From: Shewanella eurypsychrophilus
GTDB taxonomy: Bacteria > Pseudomonadota > Gammaproteobacteria > Enterobacterales > Shewanellaceae
Assembly (NCBI RefSeq): GCF_007004545.3
Contig: NZ_CP045503.2
Location: 1,086,501-1,150,500 of the forward strand
Reading direction: 5' to 3'
DNA length: 64,000 nucleotides
Part shown: positions 1 through 8,373 of the stretch, piece by piece
Position numbering within the stretch: position 1 is the first letter of the stretch
How the letters are laid out: every line of letters starts with the position of its first letter
Translations under genes and position numbers: made by a program
The notes under the pieces: model-generated
What the model was told of the DNA's origin: nothing
What the model saw: the letters and a program-made list of their open reading frames with translations, nothing else
Databases searched by the model: none

Positions 1-1
1 C

Positions 2-652
2 ATTGCTAATAGCGCAGAGCTAAAGCAGAAGCTGAAGGACAGCCTGAGCGTCGAGGTTCATTCACTCAGCCAGTCACCTATCCCAGGTCTTTATGAAGCA
101 CTTACCGATCGTGGCGTACTGTATATTACGCAAGATGGCTCTAAGCTCTTTCATGGTAGTTTGTATGATTTAGATAAAGGCATGAAGAACTTGACTGAGG
201 CGGCGATGGCTGGGCCTCGTATCGAGATGATGAAGCCTCTTGAAAATAATATGCTGGTCTATAAAGCTAAGAACGAGAAGCATGTTGTGACGATATTTAC
301 TGATATTAGCTGTGGCTACTGTCGTAAACTGCATAATCAAATGGATGAGTACAATGATTTAGGCATTACTATCCGTTACCTTGCTTTCCCACGTCGTGGC
401 GTACCTTCAACGAATGCTGATGAGATGGAAGCAGTATGGTGTGCAGCGGATCCTCTAAAGGCGATGACAGATGCTAAGTCTGGTAATAAAGTGAAACATA
501 ACAAATGTGACGCTAAAATTGCCGAGCAATATAACTTAGGTCAGAGCTTTGGTATTAATGGTACACCAGCGATTGTGTTAGAAGATGGTAGTTTGATCCC
601 CGGTTACCAACCACCTAAAGACTTGTTGCGTGCGTTAGAGTCAATTAACTAG
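2..652 (+). CDS. dsbC: Thiol:disulfide interchange protein DsbC (5' end outside window)
   Basis: Periplasmic disulfide isomerase that reshuffles wrong disulfides and is kept reduced by DsbD. The reading frame is open from base 2, so the start and signal peptide lie upstream of the window; an internal TTG at 161 is not the start. The N-terminal dimerisation region is partly visible, followed by the thioredoxin-like domain with the CGYC active site at nt 311-322 and the cis-proline loop GINGTPA near nt 550-570. The C-terminus is complete. A hairpin terminator follows at 702-725. recJ lies downstream on the same strand, the usual gammaproteobacterial dsbC-recJ order. Confidence 0.95.
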   Translation: MANSAELKQKLKDSLSVEVHSLSQSPIPGLYEALTDRGVLYITQDGSKLFHGSLYDLDKGMKNLTEAAMAGPRIEMMKPLENNMLVYKAKNEKHVVTIFTDISCGYCRKLHNQMDEYNDLGITIRYLAFPRRGVPSTNADEMEAVWCAADPLKAMTDAKSGNKVKHNKCDAKIAEQYNLGQSFGINGTPAIVLEDGSLIPGYQPPKDLLRALESIN

Positions 653-701
653 AGCACCGATTTTGCTATAAGTATTGATTTAAATGCTTAAGTATAAAGA
701 T

Positions 702-725
702 AGCCAGCGAATACGCTGGCTTTTT
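702..725 (+). terminator. Rho-independent terminator after dsbC
   Basis: AGCCAGCG, a short AATA loop and CGCTGGCT are followed by TTTTTC. The hairpin sits about 50 bases after the dsbC stop and before recJ, so recJ probably has its own promoter in 726-845. Confidence 0.8.
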
Positions 726-845
726 CTTGCCCGGATAATAGCCTCTAGGCAATCGGTTTGTTTCCAGTGTTATATGGCTTGTGGTTTGATATGCTACGAG
801 TCGTTTGATTTTTCTGTATTCAACCTCGCTATAAGGCTGTGATCC

Positions 846-2570
846 GTGATCCATAAGATAGTTCGACGTGCAAAAGTAGATGATAGCCACCTTCCCGAAT
901 CCCTTTCTCCTCTTTTAAAACAGATCTATGCCAGTCGTGGTAGCTCGGCGGAGGATTGTGAGCTTACTTTATCTCGTTTGCTAAGACCCAATACCATGAA
1001 AGGATTGGAACTTGCTGCAAGCATTATTGCCGATGGCATTAGAGATCATCGCTCTATTCTGATCATGGGTGACTTCGATGCTGATGGGGCAACCTCCACT
1101 TGTGTCTGCATGTTGGCGCTTAAGATGATGGGGGCGGCTCAAGTTGACTATCTTATCCCTAATCGTTTTGACTTCGGTTATGGTCTCAGTCCTGAAATTG
1201 TCGCAGTTGCTGAGAGTAAAGGTGCCGAACTATTAATCACGGTAGATAACGGGATCTCGTCGATTGAGGGGGTCGCCGCCGCTAAGGCGCTGGGCATGCA
1301 AGTGGTTATTACCGATCACCACCTGCCGGGTAAGACCATTCCCGATGCCGATGCGATCGTGAACCCTAATCAGCAGGGTTGTAGTTTTGCGAGTAAATCC
1401 ATTGCCGGGGTTGGTGTTGCGTTTTACTTGATGTCAGCCCTGAGAGCCGAATTGAGACAACGAAATTGGTATCAAGAGCAGGGCATTAGCGAGCCGAACC
1501 TCGGACATCTGCTCGATATTGTGGCGTTAGGCACCGTCGCCGATGTGGTAGCACTCGATGGTAACAATCGCATTTTAGTGGAAGCGGGTCTGCAAAGAGT
1601 GAGAGCGGGTCGATGTCGTGCAGGAATAACTGCCTTGCTTGAAGTTGCAAAGCGGGATCCAGCCAAAATAGTCGCATCAGATTTTGGCTTCGCCGTGGGG
1701 CCAAGACTCAATGCAGCAGGGCGCCTCGATGAGATGGCTTTGGGCGTCGAGACGTTACTATGCGATGACATGATGAGTGCTAGGCGTATGGCGGCTGAAC
1801 TCGATGGTTTAAATGCCGAACGTCGTGACTTAGAAGCCGATATGCAACAAGAGGCGCTTAAGAGTTTAGAGTCTATAGAGCTCAACGAAGCAAGCCTGCC
1901 TTGGGGGATCGCACTATTTCAACAGGATTGGCATCAAGGTGTCATAGGGATTCTTGCTTCAAGAATTAAGGATAGATATCACAGACCGGTTATCGCCTTT
2001 GCCGATGCGGGGGAAGGTGAAATCAAAGGATCGGCTCGCTCTATTAAAGGGCTGCATATGCGCGACCTGTTAGAGCTGATCAATAGCCGTCATCCAGGAA
2101 TGATCCTCAAGTTCGGTGGCCATGCTATGGCTGCAGGTTTGTCACTTCGAGGCAAAGACTTCGAAGCGTTCGAGCAAGCATACGATCAAGGTGTGCGTGA
2201 GATGCTAAAACCAGAACAGTTAACTGGTGAGTTTGTCACCGATGGCAGCTTGACGCCCGATGAGATGAACTTAAATATTGCCCAAGAACTACGTAATGGT
2301 GGCCCTTGGGGTCAAGAGTTCCCAGAGCCCTTGTTTGATGGCCACTTTAAAGTTATTCAGCAACGTATCGTCGGCGAGAAACACCTCAAGCTGGTGTTAG
2401 AGACCGAGTGCGGTCAAACCATGCTCGATGCCATCGCCTTTAATATTGACCTGAAAACCTGGCCTGATGCCACCATAAAACACGCTCAGGTAGTTTATAA
2501 ACTCGATGTGAATGAGTTTAGGGGCAATCAGACGGTGCAGTTGATGGTAGAGCAGATAGAACCCATGTAG
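846..2570 (+). CDS. recJ: Single-stranded-DNA-specific 5'-3' exonuclease RecJ
   Basis: Processive 5'-3' ssDNA exonuclease acting in RecF-pathway recombination, mismatch repair and base-excision repair. At 574 residues it matches the E. coli length. The DHH phosphoesterase core shows DFDADGATS at residues 76-84 (metal-binding aspartates), VDNG at 133-136 and DHH at 157-159. A C-terminal DHHA1 motif, FGGHAMAAG, appears near residue 420. The GTG start at 846 gives the family N-terminus MIHKIVRR. In many relatives prfB-lysS follow recJ; here 13 kb of repeat and accessory DNA follows instead. Confidence 0.96.
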   Translation: MIHKIVRRAKVDDSHLPESLSPLLKQIYASRGSSAEDCELTLSRLLRPNTMKGLELAASIIADGIRDHRSILIMGDFDADGATSTCVCMLALKMMGAAQVDYLIPNRFDFGYGLSPEIVAVAESKGAELLITVDNGISSIEGVAAAKALGMQVVITDHHLPGKTIPDADAIVNPNQQGCSFASKSIAGVGVAFYLMSALRAELRQRNWYQEQGISEPNLGHLLDIVALGTVADVVALDGNNRILVEAGLQRVRAGRCRAGITALLEVAKRDPAKIVASDFGFAVGPRLNAAGRLDEMALGVETLLCDDMMSARRMAAELDGLNAERRDLEADMQQEALKSLESIELNEASLPWGIALFQQDWHQGVIGILASRIKDRYHRPVIAFADAGEGEIKGSARSIKGLHMRDLLELINSRHPGMILKFGGHAMAAGLSLRGKDFEAFEQAYDQGVREMLKPEQLTGEFVTDGSLTPDEMNLNIAQELRNGGPWGQEFPEPLFDGHFKVIQQRIVGEKHLKLVLETECGQTMLDAIAFNIDLKTWPDATIKHAQVVYKLDVNEFRGNQTVQLMVEQIEPM

Positions 2571-3294
2571 GTAGGGCGTGTAGGGATACACGGTCTTTAT
2601 CCTTTGTGGTTTTCGTTTCATTGGGCTTAATGGGTACTTGGTTGGTTTACTGAGTATCCTAGCTTCATCTTTATCTATCACCTGCCGTGGGTGCTGTATA
2701 AGAATTTACGAATGCCGTGAAGGCATGGATGCCTAAGAGCGACCTTAAGTGCAAACGCTTCAGTGGGACGCTGTGAAGCCATCCCTGGCCGCTCTGCGGT
2801 TTCACTGATGTGAATGGATTCACAAATGCCGTGGTGACATGGATGTCATAGAACGGCCTTGATGTCGAAGGTCACAGCCGCGTTTACACCTGAGTGTTTA
2901 TCTCTTCGATTTTTAGTTTTACAGGCATGTAGCTCACTTTGGATATAAATGAGCTAGACCACTTTCTAACTTAAAAGATAAAAAGATATTATAACAAGCT
3001 GGGCAAAAGCGATTGACCACGGAGGACACGAAAGGCCACGGAGGACACGAAAGGCCACGGAGAAAGACAACGGCTCAAACATTTTGGAAAGCTTCATCTT
3101 TACCTCCGTGTTCTCCGTGTTCTCCGTGGAAGCGTAGCGCTTCGTGGTATTGATGTTATAAAGCAATACATAGAGCAGCTACGCTACTTGTGCTATTCAT
3201 CCCCGACCTAAAAGTTTGGGGCATTCCGCGCAAAGCGGTAAGTAAACATCGGTTCATTGCTTCTTGGTTCGGTTATGCCTTATACCAATAGGTA
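2571..3294. repeat. Non-coding repeat-rich spacer with ATGGAT-loop hairpins
   Basis: No convincing gene was found in these 724 bases. The part at 2700-2890 contains several short hairpins in which different arms flank the same loop ATGGAT: GGC-ATGGAT-GCC (2722-2733), GTGA-ATGGAT-TCAC (2810-2823) and TGAC-ATGGAT-GTCA (2835-2848). Positions 3015-3135 carry the CCACGGAGG repeat described separately. A TATACCAATAGGTAT palindrome lies at 3281-3295, touching the stop of the next minus-strand gene. A related ATGGAT hairpin recurs at 15214-15225. Confidence 0.6.
3015..3135. repeat. CCACGGAGGACACGAAAGG tandem and inverted repeat
   Basis: A 19-base unit (CCACGGAGGACACGAAAGG) occurs twice in tandem plus a partial third copy at about 3017-3062. 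About 50 bases on, at 3105-3131, CTCCGTG occurs three times in the opposite sense, so the region can fold into a long imperfect hairpin. A minus-strand frame crosses it but has repeat-derived composition and no ribosome site. Its function is unknown. Confidence 0.65.
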
Positions 3295-4134
3295 TTATTT
3301 CTGCGCGCTGACCCCCATCAGATGCTCGACTTTTTTCACGTGCTTGAAGCCGGCCGCTTTGAGCCGGCGGATGACGCCATCGACAAAGCTGCTGCCCTTC
3401 TTGACTACGTGTGGATTGCCAGTGTAATGAAAAAGCTGTCCGCCTGGGCGCAGCACCCGGAAAATCTCCCGGTAGAACTCTTCGCTATAGAGCTCGCCAG
3501 CGAGGGAAAAACGCGGTGGATCGTGAACCACAGCATCGAAGGAAATTGCAGGCATTGTGGTGATCAGCTCAAAGCTACTACCCTGACGTTGCACAATCCC
3601 CTCTTTGCCCAAATCGTTTGACCAAGGGTTCTGCGCGCGAAGTCCCATTACCTCCGGGCTCAACTCGATGGTGAGCACTTCGCTTGCACCTAGTCGGTGG
3701 GCTGCGATGGCCGCATAGCCAAGTCCGCTGCAGCAATCCAGTACCTTGTCACCCTTGCTCACCGCCTGTTTAGCCATATCGGAGGCACTAACAAAGGGGT
3801 CGGTTCCCTTGGATATGTGCATCTTGACGCCGCTAATTTCTAGCAAAGGTGCGCCAGATGTGGGAACGAGCTTGTAGTAGCCAGAGCTACGGTCTTCAAG
3901 CGGAACCATATCTCCATCGCTGCAGAGGTAGATCCTCTGTGTCTTCTTGGCGATTTTTTTGAGTTCGGCAATGGAAAGTCGATTGTCATCGTCGAGCACC
4001 AGGCTCTGATCACTTATGGAAAAGTCCTGTTCCGAAAGATTTAGGTCAGTAGAGAGCCGGACGCAGGACAGTCCTTTGGCGATAGCTTCCAGCGCCTGTT
4101 GGGCATTGATTGAATGTAGGTAGTAGCCGAGCAT
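3295..4134 (-). CDS. Predicted SAM-dependent methyltransferase (COG2521-like)
   Basis: A 279-residue class I methyltransferase. The SAM-binding motif I is VLDCCSGLGY at residues 131-140, an acidic ribose-binding residue lies in LTIELSP (154-160), and a motif IV-like HDPPRF is at 204-209. The N-terminal 110 residues form a separate domain, and FVSASDMA before motif I is typical of predicted RNA-type methyltransferases. The substrate is not known. The gene stands alone on the minus strand between repeats. It reads as visibly more GC-rich than recJ, which suggests recent acquisition. The COG2521 assignment is from motif resemblance only. Confidence 0.7.
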   Translation of the reverse strand: MLGYYLHSINAQQALEAIAKGLSCVRLSTDLNLSEQDFSISDQSLVLDDDNRLSIAELKKIAKKTQRIYLCSDGDMVPLEDRSSGYYKLVPTSGAPLLEISGVKMHISKGTDPFVSASDMAKQAVSKGDKVLDCCSGLGYAAIAAHRLGASEVLTIELSPEVMGLRAQNPWSNDLGKEGIVQRQGSSFELITTMPAISFDAVVHDPPRFSLAGELYSEEFYREIFRVLRPGGQLFHYTGNPHVVKKGSSFVDGVIRRLKAAGFKHVKKVEHLMGVSAQK

Positions 4135-4207
4135 ATCGTTGGTCTATTTATGAGAAATACTGGCCGCACTATACACCTTCAGCGCTGTGTCGGCATTGTT
4201 AAATACA

Positions 4208-5012
4208 ACAAAGGGGTCAGAGCTAATAGCGACTTTCGTCTATACTTAATGCTTTCACATTCCACATTTTCCAAGGATCGGATATGCCAAGAAAACCTCG
4301 TATCTATGCCCCAGGCATTACCAGCCATATAGTCCAGCGAGGCCACAACCGTTCCGCTTGTTTCTTCTATGAAGATGACTTTAAGATTTATATCAATGCG
4401 CTAGCTAGCGCCCTAATCCAATATGATGTCAAATTACATGCTTTCGTGTTGATGACAAACCATGTTCATCTACTCATGACGCCTACAACCACTGAAGGTA
4501 TTTCATGTGTGATGCAAAGCGTTGGCCGAACCTATGTCAGCACTATAAATCGCCTTTACCAGCGCACCGGAACGCTCTGGGAGGGTCGTCACAAAGCATG
4601 CCTTATAGATAGTGAATCCTACTTTATGGCTTGCCAACGCTACATTGAACTGAACCCAGTCAGAGCCCACATGGTTAAACATCCCAGCGAATACACTTGG
4701 TCAAGTTATCAATATCATGGTGCAGGCAGAAAGATTGCCTGCCTAACACCGCACCCAATCTATCAAGCTCTGGGACCCACTCCGGAACAGCGTCAACTCA
4801 TGTATCGAGAGCTGTTCAATACGGCCCTACCACCAGAACAACTCCATACCATCAGAAACTGCCTTAAGCACAACTATCCGCTAGGTAACGACAAATTCAG
4901 AGCCGAAATCGAAGCCCATCTAAATGTAAGATTCGGCCATCTAAAACCAGGTCATCCAATAAAGCCAGAATAATCAAAAGAGCTAAAAGCTAATGTGTTC
5001 TGACCCCTTTAT
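4208..5012 (+). mobile_element. RAYT element with AAAGGGGTCAGA termini
   Basis: The transposase gene at 4284-4973 is bracketed by inverted termini. AACAAAGGGGTCAGAGC lies on the left (from 4208) and GTTCTGACCCCTTTA on the right (4998-5011). The same right-end sequence, from inside the transposase 3' end to the terminus, recurs at 5641-5785, 5943-6092, 7733-7875 and 12353-12427. The outer boundary is set by where similarity between copies stops. This layout is known for REP-associated tyrosine transposase elements. Confidence 0.7.
4284..4973 (+). CDS. REP-associated tyrosine transposase (RAYT, Y1_Tnp/IS200-like)
   Basis: A 229-residue HUH-type transposase that nicks single-stranded hairpin DNA through a tyrosine. 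The HUH histidines are H60 and H62 in MTNHVHLL. The candidate tyrosines Y84 and Y92 lie in the helix before the family signature GTLWEGRHK (residues 96-104), and the YIELNPVRA motif follows at about 120. The ATG at 4284 gives the family start MPRKPRI. Unlike the second RAYT family of this window it appears intact, so it could be the active source of the miniature copies around it (inference). Confidence 0.9.
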   Translation: MPRKPRIYAPGITSHIVQRGHNRSACFFYEDDFKIYINALASALIQYDVKLHAFVLMTNHVHLLMTPTTTEGISCVMQSVGRTYVSTINRLYQRTGTLWEGRHKACLIDSESYFMACQRYIELNPVRAHMVKHPSEYTWSSYQYHGAGRKIACLTPHPIYQALGPTPEQRQLMYRELFNTALPPEQLHTIRNCLKHNYPLGNDKFRAEIEAHLNVRFGHLKPGHPIKPE

Positions 5013-5130
5013 CTCTGCTTGTAGTTAAAAGGCAGACAAGCAGCAAGTTCCTTAATTCAATAGTCGACTATTTAACGTTTTACGTTATACTTCCGCGCTA
5101 AAATCTAGTATTTAATTAGCGGAGTTCATC

Positions 5131-5463
5131 GTGCACGATCTGTATTACAAAGGGCGTATCTACACCAGAGAAAATCATGTAATGAGTGGTTATAATACTA
5201 AGCGTATCGTTAAGCTTGGTACAGAAAAGCAGCCATTATCGCTAGTGGTTAACAGTGATGAGAGAAAAAAAGAGGTAGCGGCGTTAGTTGCTGATAATGG
5301 ATTATTTGCCGAGATTACTGTAGATAGTGCTATTGATGAAAATATCGATGATCTTAACGCGGTTATAAACAAGCCAACTACCACTAGGTTCGACAAAACC
5401 CCGAACCGTAATGATCCTTGTTTATGTGGCAGTGGTAAAAAATATAAAAAGTGTTGCGGCTAA
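5131..5463 (+). CDS. SEC-C metal-binding motif protein (PBPRA1643 family)
   Basis: A 110-residue protein ending in a SEC-C zinc motif of the form CxCx8CC (CLCGSGKKYKKCC). The N-terminal part (KGRI.TRENH, GYNTKR, KLGTE) matches the small PBPRA1643 SWIM/SEC-C family of marine gammaproteobacteria. The cellular role is unknown; SEC-C motifs bind zinc and often mediate protein contacts. The start is GTG at 5131, with GGAG about ten bases upstream. It stands alone between mobile-element copies. Confidence 0.85.
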   Translation: MHDLYYKGRIYTRENHVMSGYNTKRIVKLGTEKQPLSLVVNSDERKKEVAALVADNGLFAEITVDSAIDENIDDLNAVINKPTTTRFDKTPNRNDPCLCGSGKKYKKCCG

Positions 5464-5512
5464 CAACATGCTATTTTTCCGTGAATCGACTTAATGTCAT
5501 CGCAGGCGTTTT

Positions 5513-5642
5513 TTAACCTAAACTGACATCTGCAATGTCACCGAGTCGAAGCAATCCCGTACTGTTACCACCGAACCCGCCTTGGATACTCAGTGCTTTG
5601 ATATCGTCAATGGATTTAAAAGTTGGTCGATTCTTTGAGCGA
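5513..5642 (-). pseudogene. Fragment of an RND efflux-pump inner-membrane protein
   Basis: An open minus-strand frame of about 42 codons ends at TAA (5513-5515). Its translation contains TFKSIDDIKALSIQG and TGLLRLGDIADVSLG, which resembles the RND permease porter-domain pattern in which a residue list precedes LGDIADV. There is no start codon: the fragment is cut off exactly where the miniature RAYT element begins at 5641. It is therefore a relic that the element insertion truncated, or that was carried in with it. Confidence 0.45.
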
Positions 5643-5785
5643 CAAAGGCGTCGGAGCGAATAAGGTTATCTGAGCCGAAATCGAAGCCCATCTAAATGTA
5701 AGATTCGGCCATCTAAAACCTGGTCATCCAATAAAGCCAGAATAATCAAAAGAGCTAAAAGCTAATGTGTTCTGACCCCTTTGTC
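5641..5785. mobile_element. Miniature RAYT-derived element, copy B
   Basis: 145 bases with inverted ends GACAAAGGCGTCGGAGC and GTTCTGACCCCTTTGTC. Most of the interior equals the last 100 bases of the intact transposase gene (from AGCCGAAATCGAAGCCCATC). The left 30 bases, ending AATAAGGTTATC, differ from the full-length element but are shared with copies C and D. The copy cannot encode a transposase and would need one in trans. Confidence 0.75.
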
Positions 5786-5942
5786 GGGTGTGGCCACACC
5801 TTTGTCACTAATTTAAGTTTTAGCCACACGTTAAGCCCGAGCTCTCAAGCTTCCAGTGCTATTGTGTCTGAACTGGTTCGTGCCCTGTCCCCAGTTCAAC
5901 GCCAGCAGATCCAACAAGAGCTGAACCTCCTTTAATCTCAGC
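5786..5942 (+). pseudogene. Unrecognised gene tail between two miniature elements
   Basis: An open plus-strand frame of about 50 codons, without a start, runs from the edge of copy B to a TAA near 5936. Its end reads LVRALSPVQRQQIQQELNLL, a plausible helical C-terminus. The stretch could be the last part of a disrupted gene. I do not recognise the family, and the overlapping minus-strand frame is no better. Confidence 0.25.
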
Positions 5943-6092
5943 GACAAAGGGGTCGGAGCAAATAAGGTTATCAGAGCCGAAATCGAAGCCCATCTAATGT
6001 AAGATTCTGCCACCTAAAACCAGGTCATCCAATAAAGACAGAATAAAAATAATCAAAAGAGCTTGAAGCTAATGTGTTCTGACCCCTTTGTC
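5943..6092. mobile_element. Miniature RAYT-derived element, copy C
   Basis: 150 bases with ends GACAAAGGGGTCGGAGC and GTTCTGACCCCTTTGTC, organised like copy B with a few small indels. Its right end abuts the 3' end of the broken second RAYT gene, whose reading frame runs into it. That frame therefore gained an artificial tail ending at 6053. Confidence 0.75.
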
Positions 6093-7170
6093 TTCTTGTC
6101 TTCTGGGTGAAGTGCATTACTACAAGCCTTCCCTTTGCACCACTTTCCAATTTGATGCTGCTTTTTGAATTCGCACATAGCGTCCCAACTGCCGCTAATT
6201 CCACTGTATTGTCGACGAAACTCTTTGGCTGACGTTATCCAGGCATCGGGTGCAATGCCTAGTTCATTAAGTAATTTTGGCTGGTATGAATCAATGAAGC
6301 CTTTTTTATCATTTCTAATGGCTCTACCGGTCCAGTCGATGAGTTGTAGGTAATCACAGAAATGAAATGGGATACCTGCTTGAGTATCAAGGTGGGTTGA
6401 ACTATCGAATTGAGCGAGTGGTTTTAGTGGCTCGTCAGCAGCAAACTCTAATTTTTCAGTAAGGGGAACGGGGGGATTACTGGGGTTTGCATCAAGCGTA
6501 TTTAATTCGATAATTCGCTCTTGAATAGAAGTGAAATCAGAGGTTTGCACTGTGTTTGCAATACCCGCCCTGATAGGGTTTAAATCTACATACATCATAC
6601 ATGCAAGTAGCGCTTGCTCATCGAGCAATGCTTGGGATTTAAATCTTCCTTCCCAGAACGCTCCCTTGCACTCATCTTCACGATTCGCCCTACGTGCTAT
6701 CTCCTCATTAAGGCAGCGCAACTCCCCATTAAATCAATGGCAAGAAATACTCGATAAACGCTCGTGCCATTCGGTAAGTAAACTATCTAGAAGCAGTCGT
6801 TCACCCTCAATTAGAATTTCCCCATTCATATACTTGGTTGCCACTGCATGCCTTTAGTGATTTTAGACCATCGGCTAATGACCTCCTTGTTTCTTAATGA
6901 TTTAGCTTTCTCAGTATCGATTTTAAGGACTAAATGATAGTGATTGTTCATAACGGCATAGGCACAAATATCGATACAGAAAATAGTTGAAAGCGCTTTG
7001 ATTTTATCGACAATCCAGCCACGTCTATGTTCGAAGCTTTTACCTTTGAGCTCATCCTCCCCACAGAGAAAAGCCCTTCTGACACATCTATTTATGATGT
7101 GATAGAAGGGTGTCGATTCTGCATCGATTAAGGTTCTTCTTGCGGAGGTCATTATCGCTATCCTGCACAA
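6053..7170 (-). pseudogene. Broken transposase of a second RAYT family
   Basis: Two minus-strand pieces (7170-6826 and 6721-6053) are parts of one longer HUH transposase. The upstream piece has the HUH motif NNHYHLVLKI. The downstream piece has the signature GAFWEGRFKSQALL and YVDLNPIRAG. A frameshift near 6833 turns the expected continuation into a short false end. In-frame homology resumes between them (GERLLLDSLLTEWHERLS), then a small insertion with a TGA near 6736 breaks the frame again. The 3' end merges with miniature element C. A shorter copy of its 5' part lies at 9023-9289. It cannot make a working protein. Confidence 0.85.
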
Positions 7171-7335
7171 AACTTAGTTGAGGTAATTTAAAGCCTAGTA
7201 GAGGATGAGCTAAAGGACAAAAGATATAGCTGTCCTGTCTTTGTTCCAAGTGTTGACTTAATGTTTGTCATTTGTTTTAATCTGGTTCGTAAGTGTTTTT
7301 AAAATATCATTATAATTAAATGGAGTTTCTAAATA
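7171..7335. other. 5' flank of the second RAYT copy and leader of the small secreted peptide
   Basis: Bases 7171-7250 are repeated almost unchanged at 9290-9360, so they belong to the mobile unit. CTGTCCTGTCTTTG near 7230 resembles the GGACAGG-type ends common next to RAYT genes. The rest is the AT-rich leader of the gene at 7336, with GGAG about ten bases before its ATG. Confidence 0.5.
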
Positions 7336-7479
7336 ATGAAAAAAATTGCAGCTGCCGCATCTATATTCACTATCATTGTAACCGCATCATTTTCTGCATA
7401 CTCAATATCATGTGATGAATCTACATTATCACTTTGTCCAAGTCCTAGTCCTTATTGTTTATGTTACGTAAATAAATAA
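7336..7479 (+). CDS. Small secreted cysteine-rich peptide (47 aa), hypothetical
   Basis: ATG at 7336, preceded by TGGAG about ten bases upstream, opens a 47-codon frame. The N-terminus MKKIAAAASIFTIIVTASFS is a textbook Sec signal peptide with likely cleavage after the Ala-Tyr-Ser region. The remaining 24 or so residues hold four cysteines (SCDES, LCPSPSP, YCLCY), which suggests disulfide bonds in the periplasm or outside. An imperfect inverted repeat (AATACTGTT and AACAGTATT) at about 7502-7536 may terminate it. It matches no family I know and lies among transposase relics. Confidence 0.55.
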   Translation: MKKIAAAASIFTIIVTASFSAYSISCDESTLSLCPSPSPYCLCYVNK

Positions 7480-7732
7480 GTAAATAAGCCAAAGTTCGAT
7501 AATACTGTTGTCTGTCATGAGCGGATAACAGTATTTGCAGTTTTATTAACCAGTAAAGGGGTCGTAGCTAATTAACGTATATTCGAAATTATGAGCCTAT
7601 TAAAATAACGCCAACTAATATGAAAAATATTATTTTAAATTACTTAGTGTAGATAATTGGACTCCCTACTTTCTAATCAGTTACGGTATATCTCAATTAT
7701 CACGAGATTTCGGAGTCCAGAGTCCAAAATGC
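7480..7732. other. Non-coding spacer
   Basis: A terminator-like inverted repeat occurs just after the small peptide gene. A lone element end AAAGGGGTCGTAGC sits near 7556. The inverted pair TGGACTCC (7658) and GGAGTCCA (7712) could form a 60-base hairpin. No gene was seen. Confidence 0.4.
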
Positions 7733-7875
7733 GACAAAGGGGTCGGAACAAATAAGGTTATCTGCCGAAATCGAAGCCCATCTAAATGTAAGATTTGGCC
7801 ACTTAAAACTAGGTCATCCAATAAGGCCAGAATAATCAAGAGAGCTAAAAGCTAATGTGTTCTGACCCATTTATC
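7733..7875. mobile_element. Miniature RAYT-derived element, copy D
   Basis: 143 bases with ends GACAAAGGGGTCGGAAC and GTTCTGACCCATTTATC. It has the same chimeric structure as copies B and C, with the last 100 bases of the transposase gene on the right. Confidence 0.75.
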
Positions 7876-7935
7876 CTAAATTTGAATCTTGTAGAGTTGA
7901 TGTCAGTTGGTGTGCTACAGACGCCAAACATTGAG

Positions 7936-8121
7936 TTACTTTTTAAAGTATGACTCAATTAGTTCAGGTTCATTTGCAATCGCTTCGATGACATATTCAT
8001 CTGCTTTGTTGAACCGACTTCTGATTATATAAAAAGGAATGTATGCTGCAATCAAAGCAGGAAGAGCTATCATTCCAATAATTGAGATAGTTAATAATAT
8101 AGCTGAAGATATCAATAGCAT
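7936..8121 (-). CDS. Small membrane protein (61 aa), hypothetical
   Basis: One long hydrophobic segment (residues 2-32 or so: LLISSAILLTISIIGMIALP onward), then a basic turn and an acidic tail ending ESYFKK. The ATG at 8121 is preferred because AAAAGG lies six bases upstream; a TTG two codons earlier is the alternative. The start lies just past the TGA (8126-8124) of the upstream small ORF, so the two would be translationally coupled. It is the last of three tightly packed small genes, and the two before it carry nonsense codons. The family is unknown. Confidence 0.5.
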   Translation of the reverse strand: MLLISSAILLTISIIGMIALPALIAAYIPFYIIRSRFNKADEYVIEAIANEPELIESYFKK

Positions 8122-8123
8122 AT

Positions 8124-8366
8124 TCAACCTTTTAAGTGCTTTCTTCCGCTCTCAAGCCCATACTGTACCGACTCAATACTTGTGTAACCATGTTTGTTTA
8201 CAGCTTCAAACATATACCTATCTATCATAGCCTTGCGCTCCGGATTAACCATCGAGTACTCTCCATTCATTAATTTGGGTTTAAAATTATAACTTATGTT
8301 ATGTGAGAAGCCTTTAACCCACTCAACAACATCAGGTGGCGCTATAGAAGGTCATTTAGTTCTCAT
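8124..8366 (-). pseudogene. Small gene with nonsense codon 5, hypothetical
   Basis: An 80-codon frame with AGGA six bases before the ATG at 8366. Codon 5 is TGA (8354-8352), after which the frame stays open to TGA at 8126-8124. The translation beyond the stop looks like real protein, for example VVEWVKGFSHNISYNF and MIDRYMFEAVNKHGYTSIES. Either the gene is inactivated by a Trp-to-stop change, or a shorter product starts at an internal ATG (8270, 48 codons). It overlaps the start region of the membrane-protein gene that follows. No family was recognised. Confidence 0.45.
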
Positions 8367-8373
8367 ATATATC

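Noticed and set aside
1472..1885. Long minus-strand frames inside recJ
   Set aside because: They are antisense shadows of the well-conserved recJ reading frame.
3014..3062. Possible CRISPR-type repeats
   Set aside because: Units are tandem with no unique spacers, and no cas genes are in the window.
2966..3166. 66-codon minus-strand frame across the CCACGGAGG repeat
   Set aside because: Its protein sequence is a direct product of the tandem repeat (ENTENTE) and has no start signal.
5831..6013. 60-codon minus-strand frame
   Set aside because: It spans the end of one unit and a miniature element, without a ribosome site.
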